Positions 43,723-53,058 of a stretch of 64,000 nt of DNA are shown here, one piece after another. Every line of letters begins with the position of its first letter. Positions within the stretch are counted from its first letter, which is position 1. A model generated the notes under the pieces. That model saw only the letters and a list, made by a program, of their open reading frames with translations. It had not been told where the DNA came from and did no database searches. The DNA comes from Laceyella tengchongensis (GTDB lineage: Bacteria > Bacillota > Bacilli > Thermoactinomycetales > Thermoactinomycetaceae), in NCBI RefSeq assembly GCF_900182735.1, contig NZ_FXTU01000003.1, forward strand, positions 417,463 to 481,462, given 5' to 3'. The position numbers were made by a program, and so were the translations under genes.

Positions 43723-44574
43723 TTAAAAATCAATCTCGACCGTTTTGGCAGCCTTCTTTTCCTTTTTCGCCGGCCATTGATACATCTGTTTCAACTCTTT
43801 ATAAATGCGCTTTTGAACCAACTCACCTGGTCGCCCAAGCTGATTAGGCATTTTCCGTATCTCTCCCAATCGCATCTTCCGGTACTTTGGTAACCGCATT
43901 TCTGCTGGCTCCAGTAACCTCGCCTGGAACACATGGCCCCGCTTATTTACAGCAACGCGGAAGATGCCGCAATACGGCATTCCCATCAAGGCATGAAAAT
44001 CTGCAACCGTGTAAGGATGCAACATCCCGGCAAGGGATTTGAAAAACTCGTCGCCTCCTTTAAGCAAAAACAGATTGCAACCAGCTTCTTTCATCGCTTT
44101 AATGATCGCTTCTTTCTTCCGTCCTGCCTCTTCCAACGAGGACCAGCCATGAAACGTAAAGACAAAGCGTACCCGGTATTTGCGAGGCTCTTTGAAGATG
44201 TCGCCAAACATCGCCTGCACTGCTCTTTGCCCCAAGACTTGATGGATCTCATCCACGATAACCAACGTCTCCGACCTTTTCTCCGGGTCTAACATCTCCC
44301 GCGCCAACATCATCCGCCATATTTTGATGAAATAGTGGGTGAACAGAAAGTTACGGCACGCTTCTGAGATTGTGTCATTGCTTTTGGGCAGGTAGATCAA
44401 CACGAGATATGCCCCCTGTTCATCCCCGTTCATCCATCTCCAGAAGTTGATGCTGTCTAATGGTTCTTGGGCGATTACTTCCATCAAGGATGGATCCGTC
44501 CGATAAGCGGAAATGCGGTTCTCAATCGTCTTCAAGGTGTTGCGATCATCTGCAAACTCCTGCTCCATCTGCAA
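43723..44574 (-). pseudogene. VirB4/HerA-like transfer ATPase, 3' part (after frameshifts)
   Basis: 283 codons carrying the Walker B half: LVIVDEIHQVLGQ, then RVRFVFTFHGWSSLE and LLKGGDEFFKSL. With the upstream 44645-46234 part it makes one ATPase of about 830 residues. Two shifts in the 70 bases between them break the frame: the intermediate frame reads NILDAMRILIDTGYRKEMLQ, and the final frame resumes as AEHGYLYVELLQMEQEF. Either the gene is dead, or there are two sequencing errors. Confidence 0.75.
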
Positions 44575-44644
44575 AAGCTCTACATACAGATACCCATGCT
44601 CCGCTCCAACTCTTGAAGCATTTCCTTGCGGTAACCGGTGTCGA

Positions 44645-46234
44645 TCAATATGCGCATCGCATCCAAGATATTCCCTGACCTGCGGCGTAACTGGCTTTCA
44701 GCGCGTTTTTAAAATAGCGTTCAATGGCGATCGTCTTGGTATCATCTTTTAAGCAATCAAGCAAAATCCGCGTCTCCAATTCAGCGATCTGCGTCGGGTT
44801 TCCCGTCAGCTGCAAAATATCATGGAAGTTGACCGGAATCGGATGCTGGGTGTCGGCATGATTAAGGATCACTACACGGTCCAGCAACCAGTCAGGGATA
44901 TGTTGCAATGTTTCGGCAATAACTGCGCCATCAGCCACATCAAAACTGATCACCGAGCAAGCATGTTGGCGCCACTCTTCCCTGCTAGCCGCCCTCACAT
45001 GAAATGTTTCCAAGATCATGTTTACCAGCGCCGTCGTCTTCCCTCCGCCTTGCTCCCCAACCAGCAAAGTGGCCTTCACCCGATCATCCAGATCCTGTTT
45101 GCTTTTGGGTGCCGGCAAGGAAATGAGCTGATTGGTGTTCAAACATCTTGCAAACGGCACCGCACCCGGTTTCTTGGTCAGCATAGCGGCTGGAATCTCC
45201 GTCTTTTGTTTGCGTTCAACATAAAAATCCCCATCCATGTGAGCCGATCTTGGCAGATGGAGAAACTGGACTAGTTCCTTCTGATACAAACAAAGGAGGG
45301 GGTGCCGATAATCGATGTACCCCTTCTCTACCTTGGTCAAATCGGGCTGAATCTTCACCACTTCCAAGCGATTTTCCCCTTGCATATCAGTCATCAGCCG
45401 TTGCAACTTCTTTTGAAACGAAGCTGCCCGTCCTTCTTGCTCTGTCCAAAATAGAAAGATTGCCTCTGTGTACATGTATCGGTTGGCATCCGATCGAATT
45501 TTCCGTTGTGAAAAAGGAGCCCGTTCCGCCTTGTCATGCCCATAACCTGTCAGCCTGTTAAGCAAGGACTTCATCTTGCCTTTCGTTTCTTCTTCAAGCC
45601 AAAACTGGATAAGCTGGATCAGTCCTATCTTGGCATGATGCCATAAGACCGATCTCCAATCATCGGGATTCATGCCTGCAAGACGTTTGGCAAACTCTCT
45701 TCGCAACGCACCATGGTCTTCTGCCTCTTTCAAGGTGAGGCTGTAAAGCAACCGCTCTCCTTTGTCCACCGACCGAAAAAGTTGCATAATCCGTTCAGCA
45801 AAATCGCCTTCCAGATCAACGGCTAAATGAGGACTTCCCTTGATGGCAAAGGCGTGCAGATGTTGATCATCCAGCGTCAGCTTGGCAGGGACAAACCGAC
45901 AACCTCCCACATCCAAAAACAAAGCTTCTTGTATTTTCTGCTTTAACTCCTCAGCTCGCGGAATCGATACGTATGAATACACCTGCCCATCCTGCTTGTA
46001 TAATTTGTAGCTGACATGCGGCACATCAAAATAAACGGTGGTTTGCGTTTCCTGATCCTTATGCGTTTCGCCAGCTCCTTTCTCTAGAAAGGGAGCATTC
46101 ATGCGACATAAATGATTGATGATCTTCTTCACATCGGTGGCTTCAACTGGATCGCCATCCTGCACAACGGGAATCAGTTGAAAACAATCGGAAGCGATAG
46201 ATAAGGTCTGATCTGCTTGTTTCTTTCTCATCAT
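44645..46234 (-). pseudogene. VirB4/HerA-like transfer ATPase, 5' part (before frameshift)
   Basis: 529 codons with a variable N-terminal region and the P-loop LLVGEQGGGKTTALVNMI near residue 395, followed by ISFDVADGAVIAETL. The architecture (long N-terminal part, late P-loop, then Walker B in the next piece) is that of VirB4/TraC/HerA ATPases of conjugative elements. The stop is caused by a frameshift near 44675. Confidence 0.75.
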
Positions 46235-46393
46235 CCTCTTTCCTCCCCATCAAAAAAGACCAACTTAGCCTGTTGGTCCCGATCATAATGAAGCTGATCC
46301 AGCTTGTTTTGTTGTTTCTTTTTGATCGACAACTTGCGTTCAACATGTTTGCAGCACCCCAGCACCCACCAGGCTGATCACCATCGTCATCAT
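46231..46393 (-). pseudogene. Possible frameshifted small membrane-anchored gene
   Basis: MMTMVISLVGAGVLQ (a TM) in one frame and HVERKLSIKKKQQNKLDQL continuing to FFDGEERG in another, ending on the ATPase start (TGATG). A one-base change near 46345 would join them to a 53-residue protein. Confidence 0.4.
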
Positions 46394-46398
46394 GATTA

Positions 46399-46647
46399 CT
46401 ATTCCTCCTTGTCGGCCAGCGATTTTTCAAACGCTTTGATATCCTCTGGATAAATCAGCTCAAGCAAACCCAATGGCATGCCCACAACTAAAGCTATGGC
46501 AATTAAAAAGGCAGTCCCCTTTACAATGACTTGGTTCCACTCGCGGTAAACCATGAAATGAGCAAGGATCCTCCCCAGAAAGAGGAAGGGTAACAGCCAT
46601 TTAACATATTGCAAACTCATAAACACAATCCCAGCGAATAACTTCAT
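46399..46647 (-). CDS. Small membrane protein of the transfer module
   Basis: 82 residues, two TMs (YVKWLLPFLFLGRILAHFMV and GTAFLIAIALVVGMPLGLLE) and an acidic tail (AFEKSLADKEE). Ribosome site GAGGGATGGGGG. Tightly packed with the genes on both sides; typical of small membrane parts of Gram-positive conjugation machines. Confidence 0.68.
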   Translation of the reverse strand: MKLFAGIVFMSLQYVKWLLPFLFLGRILAHFMVYREWNQVIVKGTAFLIAIALVVGMPLGLLELIYPEDIKAFEKSLADKEE

Positions 46648-46659
46648 CCCCCATCCCTC

Positions 46660-46944
46660 CTATTGTTTTAAAGGTTCTACGATTGAATCAACCAAACCCG
46701 TAATAATGGCTTTGATGGGGGCGACAAGATATTCTCCGACAAAAACGGACAGATCGACCAGTCCGGCTGCGGCTCCGATGAAGATACAAGCTCCCACAAA
46801 CTTTTTCACCATGGACTTGATGGGTTGATCTCGAATATATGCGATGGTGACTTTATAAAAAGCCACCAGCAGAATAACTCCCAGCGCGATCTGGCCGAAG
46901 GTATTGATGGGCTCCTTCAATCCCGCAAAAACTTGCATGTTCAT
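46660..46944 (-). CDS. Small membrane protein (VirB2/VirB3-like topology)
   Basis: 94 residues with TMs at about 14-35 (FGQIALGVILLVAFYKVTIA) and 50-75 (FVGACIFIGAAAGLVDLSVF) and a final amphipathic helix. Size and two-helix layout resemble TrcC/VirB2-VirB3 type proteins that precede VirB4 ATPases, which fits the gene order, but no sequence motif proves it. Confidence 0.65.
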   Translation of the reverse strand: MNMQVFAGLKEPINTFGQIALGVILLVAFYKVTIAYIRDQPIKSMVKKFVGACIFIGAAAGLVDLSVFVGEYLVAPIKAIITGLVDSIVEPLKQ

Positions 46945-46999
46945 TCCCTCCCGTTTTTACGTTTGAAAAGTAAGCAAACGAGAAAAAGCCACCAACATC

Positions 47000-47272
47000 T
47001 CAACTCTTTTTGGTGACTTCCGCATAAACGCGCACATATTGACTGTTCCGATTTTTATATGGCTGAGACACCTGCAATACGTGAAAATGCGTGGGCAGCT
47101 CTCGCACAAAATCCTTTACTTCATCTGGCCGGCCCGTAATACGAAGTTTCGCATTGATGAGTTTGCTTGCAGACCGTGCGCTTTTCCCCTCCAAATAATG
47201 CGTTTTAGACCTTTCAAGCAATTCAATCCGATGTTCAATCAATCGTTGCTTTGCCATCAATTTGTCCACCAT
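47000..47272 (-). CDS. Hypothetical small basic protein
   Basis: 90 residues: a basic N-terminal helix (MAKQRLIEHRIELLERSKTH), then a compact alpha/beta part with LPTHFHVLQVSQPYKNRNSQ. No family recognised. Starts 7 bases after the preceding gene with its ribosome site inside it. Confidence 0.6.
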   Translation of the reverse strand: MVDKLMAKQRLIEHRIELLERSKTHYLEGKSARSASKLINAKLRITGRPDEVKDFVRELPTHFHVLQVSQPYKNRNSQYVRVYAEVTKKS

Positions 47273-47278
47273 CTGTTT

Positions 47279-47584
47279 TCACCACCGAAAATATTTGTTC
47301 TTCATTTGTTTCAGCTCTTCCGCATGCAAAGGCAATGGGATATGTAGCCGTTTCATCTTTTGCGTCTCATATTGAAAGCGCGCTTGCGTGTCATGCACGG
47401 GATAAAGCCGCTTTGCCAAATACAGCAAACTTTGTTGCACCCGGTACCAACTGGCCACACAACAGTAGAGCGTGCGATTGTCCTTCGTTCGTTGATACAA
47501 AGCGATCCGCTTTTCCAACCTTTCCAATTCCAGCGAAACACCTAAATGCAATGTGCTTAATACAGAGGAATCTTCTTCGATCAT
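47279..47584 (-). CDS. Hypothetical helical protein
   Basis: 101 residues from MIEEDSSVLSTLHLGVSLEL to KQMKNKYFRW; helical, basic C-terminus, one CC pair (LYCCVASWYRV). The frame is open to 47683, but the ATG at 47584 is the first that does not overlap neighbouring coding. Function unknown. Confidence 0.55.
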   Translation of the reverse strand: MIEEDSSVLSTLHLGVSLELERLEKRIALYQRTKDNRTLYCCVASWYRVQQSLLYLAKRLYPVHDTQARFQYETQKMKRLHIPLPLHAEELKQMKNKYFRW

Positions 47585-47689
47585 CAACACCCAATCCCTT
47601 CGCTCAACGAACCCCAATATGAGGCAAAATGAAAGAGACGTGTTCTGTAGACCATTTGACATCCCAGTGACACGTCTCACCACTCATCA

Positions 47690-47896
47690 TCCCAATATGA
47701 TTTTTTCTCCCCTTGCTTTTGCTCCGGATACATAGCCGCTTGTAGCCAATGACGCGCATCCATTGTTTTGATAACCATTTCTTGCACGCTATCCGATTTT
47801 CCACGAAAACAATAGCATGGCAAACATGCACTTCACCACCCACTCCGATTTTCGTCGCATTCTGGCACTTCGCCGATATAAGCCGAATGCTTCTCT
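47690..47896 (-). pseudogene. Frameshifted continuation of the replication gene or broken small gene
   Basis: Just after the stop at 47897, other frames read REEFEEKHSAYIGEVPECDE and later QEMVIKTMDARHWLQAAMYP, ending KKSYWDDEW. The first directly follows the low-complexity EEQEKEEEQEKER tract, a likely slippage site, so the DnaD-like protein was probably longer. Confidence 0.45.
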
Positions 47897-48373
47897 TCAA
47901 ATTCCTCTCTGACGACCCTTTCTTTCTTTTTCTTGTTCTTCTTCTTTTTCTTGTTCTTCCCCATAGTTTACTGATACGGTATCCATGGGGTATCCAAACT
48001 GTTTGCAAAGTCTATAGAAACGGTCGACAAACGGCTGGTGCTTCACCTTTTTCAGTTCTTTGACGATGCATTGCTTCACTTTGGGGCTGTTGATCTTGTT
48101 GTACTTGATCCAATTGAAAATCATGAGTTCTTTCGTATCATTGTTGTACTCCACCTTGCCATAATCAGAGAAACGGTCTAGCAGCTTTTCCACCGTCTCC
48201 CGGTTATAGCCTGTTTCCGTTTCAATGATCCGCTTAGGCAGTTCATAAATGCCGCATTGCGTGGTTTTGCTGTTCGTCATCAAATAAAGAAAGAAGTATT
48301 TTTCTTCCGGTGTTAAGTCCAAGACAAAACCATCCTGCCAAAAATCCACATGCACTTGTCTGTATATAGCCAC
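47897..48373 (-). CDS. Phage/plasmid replication protein, DnaD-like N-terminal domain
   Basis: 158 codons from a GTG at 48373 behind GGGGAGGAAGGG: VAIYRQVHVDFWQDGFVLDL then LTPEEKYFFLYLMTNSKTTQ and CGIYELPKRIIETETGY, the winged-helix start of phage replisome-organiser/DnaD-like proteins. The C-terminus collapses into a Glu/Lys/Arg repeat and stops early; see the frameshifted stretch to its left. The longer frame to 48439 overlaps the previous gene. Confidence 0.75.
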   Translation of the reverse strand: MAIYRQVHVDFWQDGFVLDLTPEEKYFFLYLMTNSKTTQCGIYELPKRIIETETGYNRETVEKLLDRFSDYGKVEYNNDTKELMIFNWIKYNKINSPKVKQCIVKELKKVKHQPFVDRFYRLCKQFGYPMDTVSVNYGEEQEKEEEQEKERKGRQRGI

Positions 48374-48395
48374 GAGCCCTTCCTCCCCATCTCTT

Positions 48396-48581
48396 TCATC
48401 CCCATGTTTGAGGGAGTGAATGTAGATGAAGCGAGCCATCCGGAGCAGCCGGCTTTCTAATGAGCAATGGATCGATCTCTTGAACGGTAATACGATTCAA
48501 TATCTTCAACTTTCCATCCACCCTTACCCATAATTTCGCTCTGCCGTTATCCATAAATCCCGTAATGCGTTCCACCCGCAT
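48396..48581 (-). CDS. Small hypothetical protein, first gene of the leftward operon
   Basis: 61 residues from the ATG at 48581 (MRVERITGFMDNGRAKLWVR), behind AAAGGAGAGGATGTTC. A beta-rich start suggests a small SH3-like or OB-like fold. It is the first gene left of the divergent control region, so probably under the repressor. Confidence 0.55.
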   Translation of the reverse strand: MRVERITGFMDNGRAKLWVRVDGKLKILNRITVQEIDPLLIRKPAAPDGSLHLHSLPQTWG

Positions 48582-48616
48582 GAACATCCTCTCCTTTGGC
48601 TTGTGTCATCACTCTT

Positions 48617-48670
48617 ATAGAAACAATCCGTTTCTATCAACACAAAAAGGAAACATTTTGTTTCCTTTTT
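48617..48670. promoter_or_regulatory. Twin operators of the element repressor
   Basis: ATAGAAAC-AATCC-GTTTCTAT (48617-48637) and a perfect 12-bp inverted repeat AAAAAGGAAACA-TTT-TGTTTCCTTTTT (48644-48670). Both contain GAAAC-N5-GTTTC. They lie between the Xre gene and the leftward operon, the classic place for a divergent repressor control region. Confidence 0.75.
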
Positions 48671-48698
48671 GGAATGGACACAAAATGTTGCTTATAAT
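48669..48698 (+). promoter_or_regulatory. Promoter of the Xre repressor gene
   Basis: TTGGAA (48669-48674), 18-base spacer, TATAAT (48693-48698). The -35 touches the second operator, so the repressor should control its own gene. Confidence 0.7.
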
Positions 48699-48730
48699 GA
48701 ACTCAAGGTAATTTTATTGGGGAGATCACT

Positions 48731-49099
48731 ATGTTCAATGAACGCTTGATTGCATTGAGAAAAGCGAAAAAATTAAGCCAGTACGAACTGGCTGAGCAGC
48801 TCAACTTCACCCGTGGACAAATCGCCAATTACGAGCAAGGTAAACGAAAACCCGACATTGATACATTGAAAAAAATCGCTAACTTTTTCAATGTATCATT
48901 GGACTACTTGACCGGGGAAGACCACATTCCCACGCCCACGCATGAGAACAATCCGGATCTCAAAACCATCCTGGCCAATGAAACAGCCCATTGGAACGGA
49001 AAGCCTTTAACCCCCAAGCAACGGGAATTGGCTTTGGAATTGCTGACAACGGTGTTGGAACGGGTGGAGTCAGACGACACAACTGCGGAGGAAAAATGA
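48731..49099 (+). CDS. Xre-family repressor
   Basis: 122 residues: N-terminal helix-turn-helix (LIALRKAKKLSQYELAEQLN, then TRGQIANYEQGKRKPD) with the FFNVSLDYLTGED hinge, as in ImmR/Xre repressors of phages and ICEs; the C-terminus is a short oligomerisation tail. TTGGGGAGATCACT precedes the ATG. It faces the replication/transfer genes across the twin operators and overlaps the next gene by ATGA. Confidence 0.88.
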   Translation: MFNERLIALRKAKKLSQYELAEQLNFTRGQIANYEQGKRKPDIDTLKKIANFFNVSLDYLTGEDHIPTPTHENNPDLKTILANETAHWNGKPLTPKQRELALELLTTVLERVESDDTTAEEK

Positions 49100-49812
49100 G
49101 ACAGACTACCAAGTTTCATACGGAATCCTTCAAATTAATGGGCATTTCACCTGTCTATTCACCTCACCGTTTGCAGTTGATCACGGAAAAGGAAGCAGAG
49201 ATTAACCGCACACTTCCACTAGCATTAAAAGAACTTTATGCCGTGGAGGGAGTGGAAGAATGGTTTGAAGACGGAAACGGGGACCAATTGGTCCCCCTTC
49301 AACGCATCGAATTGGAAACGCGCGAATATTGGGAGCTGGAATTGGGGTTAAAGTTCCTGAACCTTCCCGACAACATAAAGGCCAATGAAGGCATTTATTT
49401 CTTTATTGAGTGCCAAGGATGTTGGTCATGGTGGGTTTTGTTAAATGGGACCGAAGACCCACCCGTGATCGTAGAATCTCTTTATGATGAGGCACAAATC
49501 CTTGCATGCGAGAAACTAAGTGACTTCATCTTTGCTAATGCCTGGGATGTATCGTTGATGGATAGTCCGTCATTTCAAACCGGGGAATTTTCATGTGAAG
49601 AAGCATTTCTGCAAATCTTACGCGCTCAGTGTGTGGAAAAGCCAACCACCCGCCTTGCTTTCACTGTTCACCGGTATCGCTTTGGTTATAAGGGTTGCCG
49701 CCTCTTACTTTTTGAAGAAACAGGCCAACTCTTCATGTCAGCGGATCATGAAGAAGCAAAGAGTGAACTGATGGAGTTGATCAATCCTTTTGTACAATGG
49801 GAGAGGGTTTGA
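49096..49812 (+). CDS. SMI1/KNR4 (SUKH)-like protein
   Basis: 238 residues. ITEKEAEINRTLPLALKELY followed by AVEGVEEWF resembles the SUKH N-terminal motif (LPxxLKxLY), and the middle has the hydrophobic strands of the fold (IYFFIECQGCWSWWVLL). SUKH proteins usually act as immunity proteins to nuclease toxins. It is translationally coupled to the Xre gene, which is unusual. Similarity is weaker than for the SUKH genes at 51-57 kb. Confidence 0.6.
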   Translation: MRQTTKFHTESFKLMGISPVYSPHRLQLITEKEAEINRTLPLALKELYAVEGVEEWFEDGNGDQLVPLQRIELETREYWELELGLKFLNLPDNIKANEGIYFFIECQGCWSWWVLLNGTEDPPVIVESLYDEAQILACEKLSDFIFANAWDVSLMDSPSFQTGEFSCEEAFLQILRAQCVEKPTTRLAFTVHRYRFGYKGCRLLLFEETGQLFMSADHEEAKSELMELINPFVQWERV

Positions 49813-49888
49813 CAGAATAGATCTCAAAGACTTGAGATAGATCAGAATCAAAAAATGAGAACCGTAGCATGACATGACTACCATTCTC

Positions 49889-50062
49889 TTATCCATTCAT
49901 TCGCTTTATTTGTGTTGTACTCATCATTTCTATTTCTTTCCTCTGTACCAATCCTTTGCGACGTAAGACCATCATCAGCTCAGCCAAATTATATTCCACC
50001 GGAATTTGAAGCTTGTCGCACAATCGCACGAGCAGCCCTTCCACCGTTTCTTCAGAACCTTT
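49889..50062 (-). pseudogene. C-terminal remnant of a small unknown protein
   Basis: The frame ends EGLLVRLCDKLQIPVEYNLA and ELMMVLRRKGLVQRKEIEMM to a stop at 49889, protein-like and helical, but its upstream half is simply the antisense of the Nudix gene. The gene was probably cut at a recombination junction near 50060. Confidence 0.45.
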
Positions 50063-50065
50063 ACT

Positions 50066-50536
50066 GTGGCACGAAAAGATTACTATCATCAACCAAACGC
50101 CCCCCAATCCAACTCCATTGTTCCGGCTGCCTCGGCAGTGGTCACGGATTCAAACGGAAAAATCTTGCTCTATAAGCGCAGAGACAATGCACTATGGTCT
50201 TTGCCAGGTGGAGCGTTGGAACTTGGCGAATCCATCGAACAAGCGATCATCCGGGAAGTGAAAGAAGAAACGGGGTTTGAGGTGGAGGTTTTAAAATGTA
50301 TCGGGATTTACACTGATCCTGAGCACATCATCGCCTACTCAGATGGGGAAGTGCGCCAACAGTTTTCCATCTGTTTTGAATGCCGAATTATTGGTGGTGA
50401 ATTATCCATTAGTTCGGAGTCGTATGAAGTCCAATTTTTCACCGTAGAAGAAACGAAACAGCTTGCGATGCATCCCGCCCAACGCGTTCGCATCCAAGAC
50501 TATCTGCAACATCAGGAAAAAGCCTTTATCCGGTGA
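50066..50536 (+). CDS. Nudix hydrolase
   Basis: 156 residues starting at GTG (VARKDYYHQPNAPQSNSIVP). The Nudix box runs GALELGESIEQAIIREVKEE then TGFEV, with all catalytic glutamates; NALWSLPGG precedes it. DYYHQPNAP is the usual start of this subfamily, yet no ribosome site lies upstream and the sequence there belongs to another gene remnant, so expression signals may have been lost. The following regulator gene overlaps it. Confidence 0.82.
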   Translation: MARKDYYHQPNAPQSNSIVPAASAVVTDSNGKILLYKRRDNALWSLPGGALELGESIEQAIIREVKEETGFEVEVLKCIGIYTDPEHIIAYSDGEVRQQFSICFECRIIGGELSISSESYEVQFFTVEETKQLAMHPAQRVRIQDYLQHQEKAFIR

Positions 50537-50550
50537 ATGAGGTGAACCAG

Positions 50551-51338
50551 ATGAGCAACTCCAAAATAGACGAGGTCGTAAAAATCATCCATAAACGGAT
50601 CATAGAAGGGAAATATGTGGCCGGGCAGCGGTTGCCAGCGGAACGCGTATTAGCCGATGAATTGGGGGTTAGCCGCCCCACCATCCGGACAGCGCTCCTT
50701 CGCCTTCAATCAGACAATCTCATCGATATTGTGCCTCGCGGTGGCATTTTTGTCCGTTCCCATGCGCCAAAAGTAAAAATGGGTGGCGGAACTCCCAAAA
50801 ACAAAGGCCCTGAATTGCAGCAAGTCGGTTCTTTCATCCATTCCATGCGTGCGTCTGGTCGGGATATACTCATCCGCTATCTGGAACCATCCTCCATCCG
50901 CCCCGCCGGCGAAGAGATTGGCGCTAAGCTCAACATACCGGAGCATGAGAACATATTGCGTCGCTATCGTGTGCAACTAGTCGACCGCGTTCATTACCGG
51001 ATCTTGGACACCATCTGCTCGCCTCCGTAGCCGGCGAATTGGTTGGGCAAGAAGATCACCAACTTCCGTTGTTCAAATGGCTCCGTGAGCATAAACAACT
51101 GCTGCCCATCCGCACGCATGAACAACTCACCTGTCGCATGCCATCAGCCGATGAGGCCACCCTCCTCCATATCGGAAGAAACCAACCAATCGTGGAAATG
51201 GACCGCTGGATCTGGGCCAAACCTGAAAACGGCGATCACGATGAAGAAATCTTGTTTGAATACAGCCGCATTATCGCCAATGCTTCATTACATGAATTTG
51301 CTTATACCTATGAGATTGCTAAGGATGCGAGCAAATAG
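50551..51338 (+). pseudogene. GntR-family regulator with UTRA domain, frameshifted
   Basis: N-terminal winged helix is intact (GQRLPAERVLADELGVSRPT, then IRTALLRLQSDNLIDIVPRG). The UTRA domain is split: the first frame stops at 51030 after RILDTICSPP, while the other frame continues LLASVAGELVGQEDHQLPLF to 51338. One base missing or added near 51015 explains it. It would have regulated the adjacent Nudix gene or a transport locus elsewhere. Confidence 0.8.
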
Positions 51339-51344
51339 CCATCA

Positions 51345-51371
51345 CCCACTTGCGTTTTTACTGCAAGTGGG
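51345..51371. terminator. Hairpin after the GntR gene
   Basis: CCCACTTGC and GCAAGTGGG pair perfectly; the T run after it is weak. Confidence 0.55.
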
Positions 51372-51398
51372 TATTCGTTATGAAGGGGTGATTGAGAT

Positions 51399-51848
51399 TT
51401 ATGGATGTTTCAACCCATAAACAAAATCTCGAAAACTATCAGAAATTTTAAAAGTGTTTGCATCTTCATCTGACTGTGCAAAATGGAATGCGTAATCCCA
51501 ATAGTAAACTCCTTCATTGACAAGATCAGTAACTAATACAATTTTCCCTGATCCAGGACAATCGCCGATGATTATGCTGTTAGGCAACAAATCATCTCTA
51601 TACTCATGATGCCACATGACCAAATCAAAAGAACGTTCCACTCCCAGTCCATACATTACATCCAGCGGAATGGTCTCATTTAGTTCTTTTACATAAAAAG
51701 TACTGTACCTTACTAAGGCTGTGCCTCCATTATACTTTCGCAAAAAGTGTTTATAATCTTCCGGAAGCGAAAACCCAATTTGTTGCTCAAGACTTTGTAT
51801 CATTTCTTTTGTTGCTTTACCAAAACCCTTTATGTTCATAGGAAACAA
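51399..51848 (-). CDS. SMI1/KNR4 (SUKH) family immunity protein
   Basis: 149 residues. IQSLEQQIGFSLPEDYKHFL then RKYNGG is the standard SUKH motif (aspartate/asparagine-glycine after the third helix), and SIIIGDCPGSGKIVLVTDL is the central strand pair. Probably neutralises a nuclease toxin. Its own toxin is not next to it, which suggests an orphan immunity gene. Confidence 0.85.
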   Translation of the reverse strand: MFPMNIKGFGKATKEMIQSLEQQIGFSLPEDYKHFLRKYNGGTALVRYSTFYVKELNETIPLDVMYGLGVERSFDLVMWHHEYRDDLLPNSIIIGDCPGSGKIVLVTDLVNEGVYYWDYAFHFAQSDEDANTFKISDSFRDFVYGLKHP

Positions 51849-52024
51849 ACCTCACTTTATTTTTTCTTTCTGGCATGAAAGATCATAGTCATCAGCGAGA
51901 TACATCTGCCTATATGCCCCCATCACGTGGTAAAAGTCATCATAATCCCCCATTAACAGTATAAGGGATCAATATGTCAAAACAGCGCAAAATTAAAAAA
52001 GCGCCATATTGGCGCTATAAAAAG

Positions 52025-52488
52025 TTAGTAATCGGTTCTTTCATATAAAGAAATAATGAACTCTGTAAAAGAAGATCCGACTACCCGAACACGATCTAAA
52101 TTAAATCCCGTGCTATCAAAAATCTCCGAAAGAGCATCATCAGAGGAAAACCAGATGATCACTGGATTTTCTTTGTTTTTATCATAAAAAAAACAATAGC
52201 GATTTAAGGCTGAATCAAATCCAAAGGGAACAATCAGTCCTTTTTCTTTAAATTCTTCTTCACCAAAATACAGGGCCTCAACTTCATCGAAGATCTCTTC
52301 CGGATCATAAAACTCATCAAAATGATAATGCTCCTCATTGATAGAATGTGTCCATGGCCGCTTTCTGGTCGTCTATATTGTTGAACCCAATTTACATAAT
52401 CTTGTGGAAATTGCACTTCTAGTCTTGCTTCAACTTCATCAAATTGTTCAACAGGCATTTTTTCTTCTCGCTTTATCCAAGTAATCAT
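52025..52488 (-). pseudogene. SUKH-family immunity gene, frameshifted
   Basis: Start MITWIKREEKMPVEQFDEVE and VQFPQDYVNWVQQY are typical SUKH. After a shift near 52370 the other frame continues FDEFYDPEEIFDEVEALYFG, then GLIVPFGFDSALNRYCFFYD and a normal C-terminus ending FISLYERTDY at 52025. At least one or two indels. Confidence 0.8.
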
Positions 52489-52540
52489 GTAACAAATCCC
52501 CTCCCCCCTGCTCCTGCTTTAAAGCAAAGTTGAAACAAGT

Positions 52541-53014
52541 CTAAGTAGATGGATAGTACAAGCTATTCACTAATTCGCTAAACGATCCTTTTATTTTAGT
52601 AACGACATAATCTGGATCATCCTCATAATGAGCCTCCCAATTAATTAGCACGATTGAGGGAGATTCAGTTGATCCTCGATAATCGAAACAATACCATTTG
52701 TTCTGTCCATCCAATGCAAAGGGAACAAACCCTGTAGGAAGGGAAGGGTCAGAGTCATCAGTGAGATACATCTGTCTATATTCCCCAATCACATGGCAAA
52801 AGCCATCATCATCCCCTACTTCTTCTGAAATAGATAACCACCGATCGAAAGAATAGGGTTCACCATCTACATCAATGTAACATCCGGGATTGCTTCCATG
52901 ATAAACCTTCGCCCATTTTACATAAGCACTAGGCAAACGCTGACCAACAAACTCCTCAATCCGCTGAATATCTTCATCTGTAGCCAGCTGCTTTACTGCT
53001 TCCCATTTAGTCAT
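52541..53014 (-). CDS. SMI1/KNR4 (SUKH) family immunity protein
   Basis: 157 residues from the ATG at 53014 (MTKWEAVKQLATDEDIQRIE), behind GGAGGGGGAAC. FVGQRLPSAYVKWAKVYHGS and TGFVPFALDGQNKWYCFDYR are SUKH landmarks. A truncated copy of its 5' end lies at 56735-56816, so this gene and its right-hand neighbour were duplicated as a pair. Confidence 0.87.
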   Translation of the reverse strand: MTKWEAVKQLATDEDIQRIEEFVGQRLPSAYVKWAKVYHGSNPGCYIDVDGEPYSFDRWLSISEEVGDDDGFCHVIGEYRQMYLTDDSDPSLPTGFVPFALDGQNKWYCFDYRGSTESPSIVLINWEAHYEDDPDYVVTKIKGSFSELVNSLYYPST

Positions 53015-53058
53015 TGTTCCCCCTCCTGATTGAGCCACACAGGTAGGCTCTATTTTAG

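Noticed and set aside
47604..48008. 134-codon basic minus-strand frame overlapping the replication gene
   Set aside because: Arg/Lys-rich shadow created by the low-complexity tract; the other frames look more like real protein.
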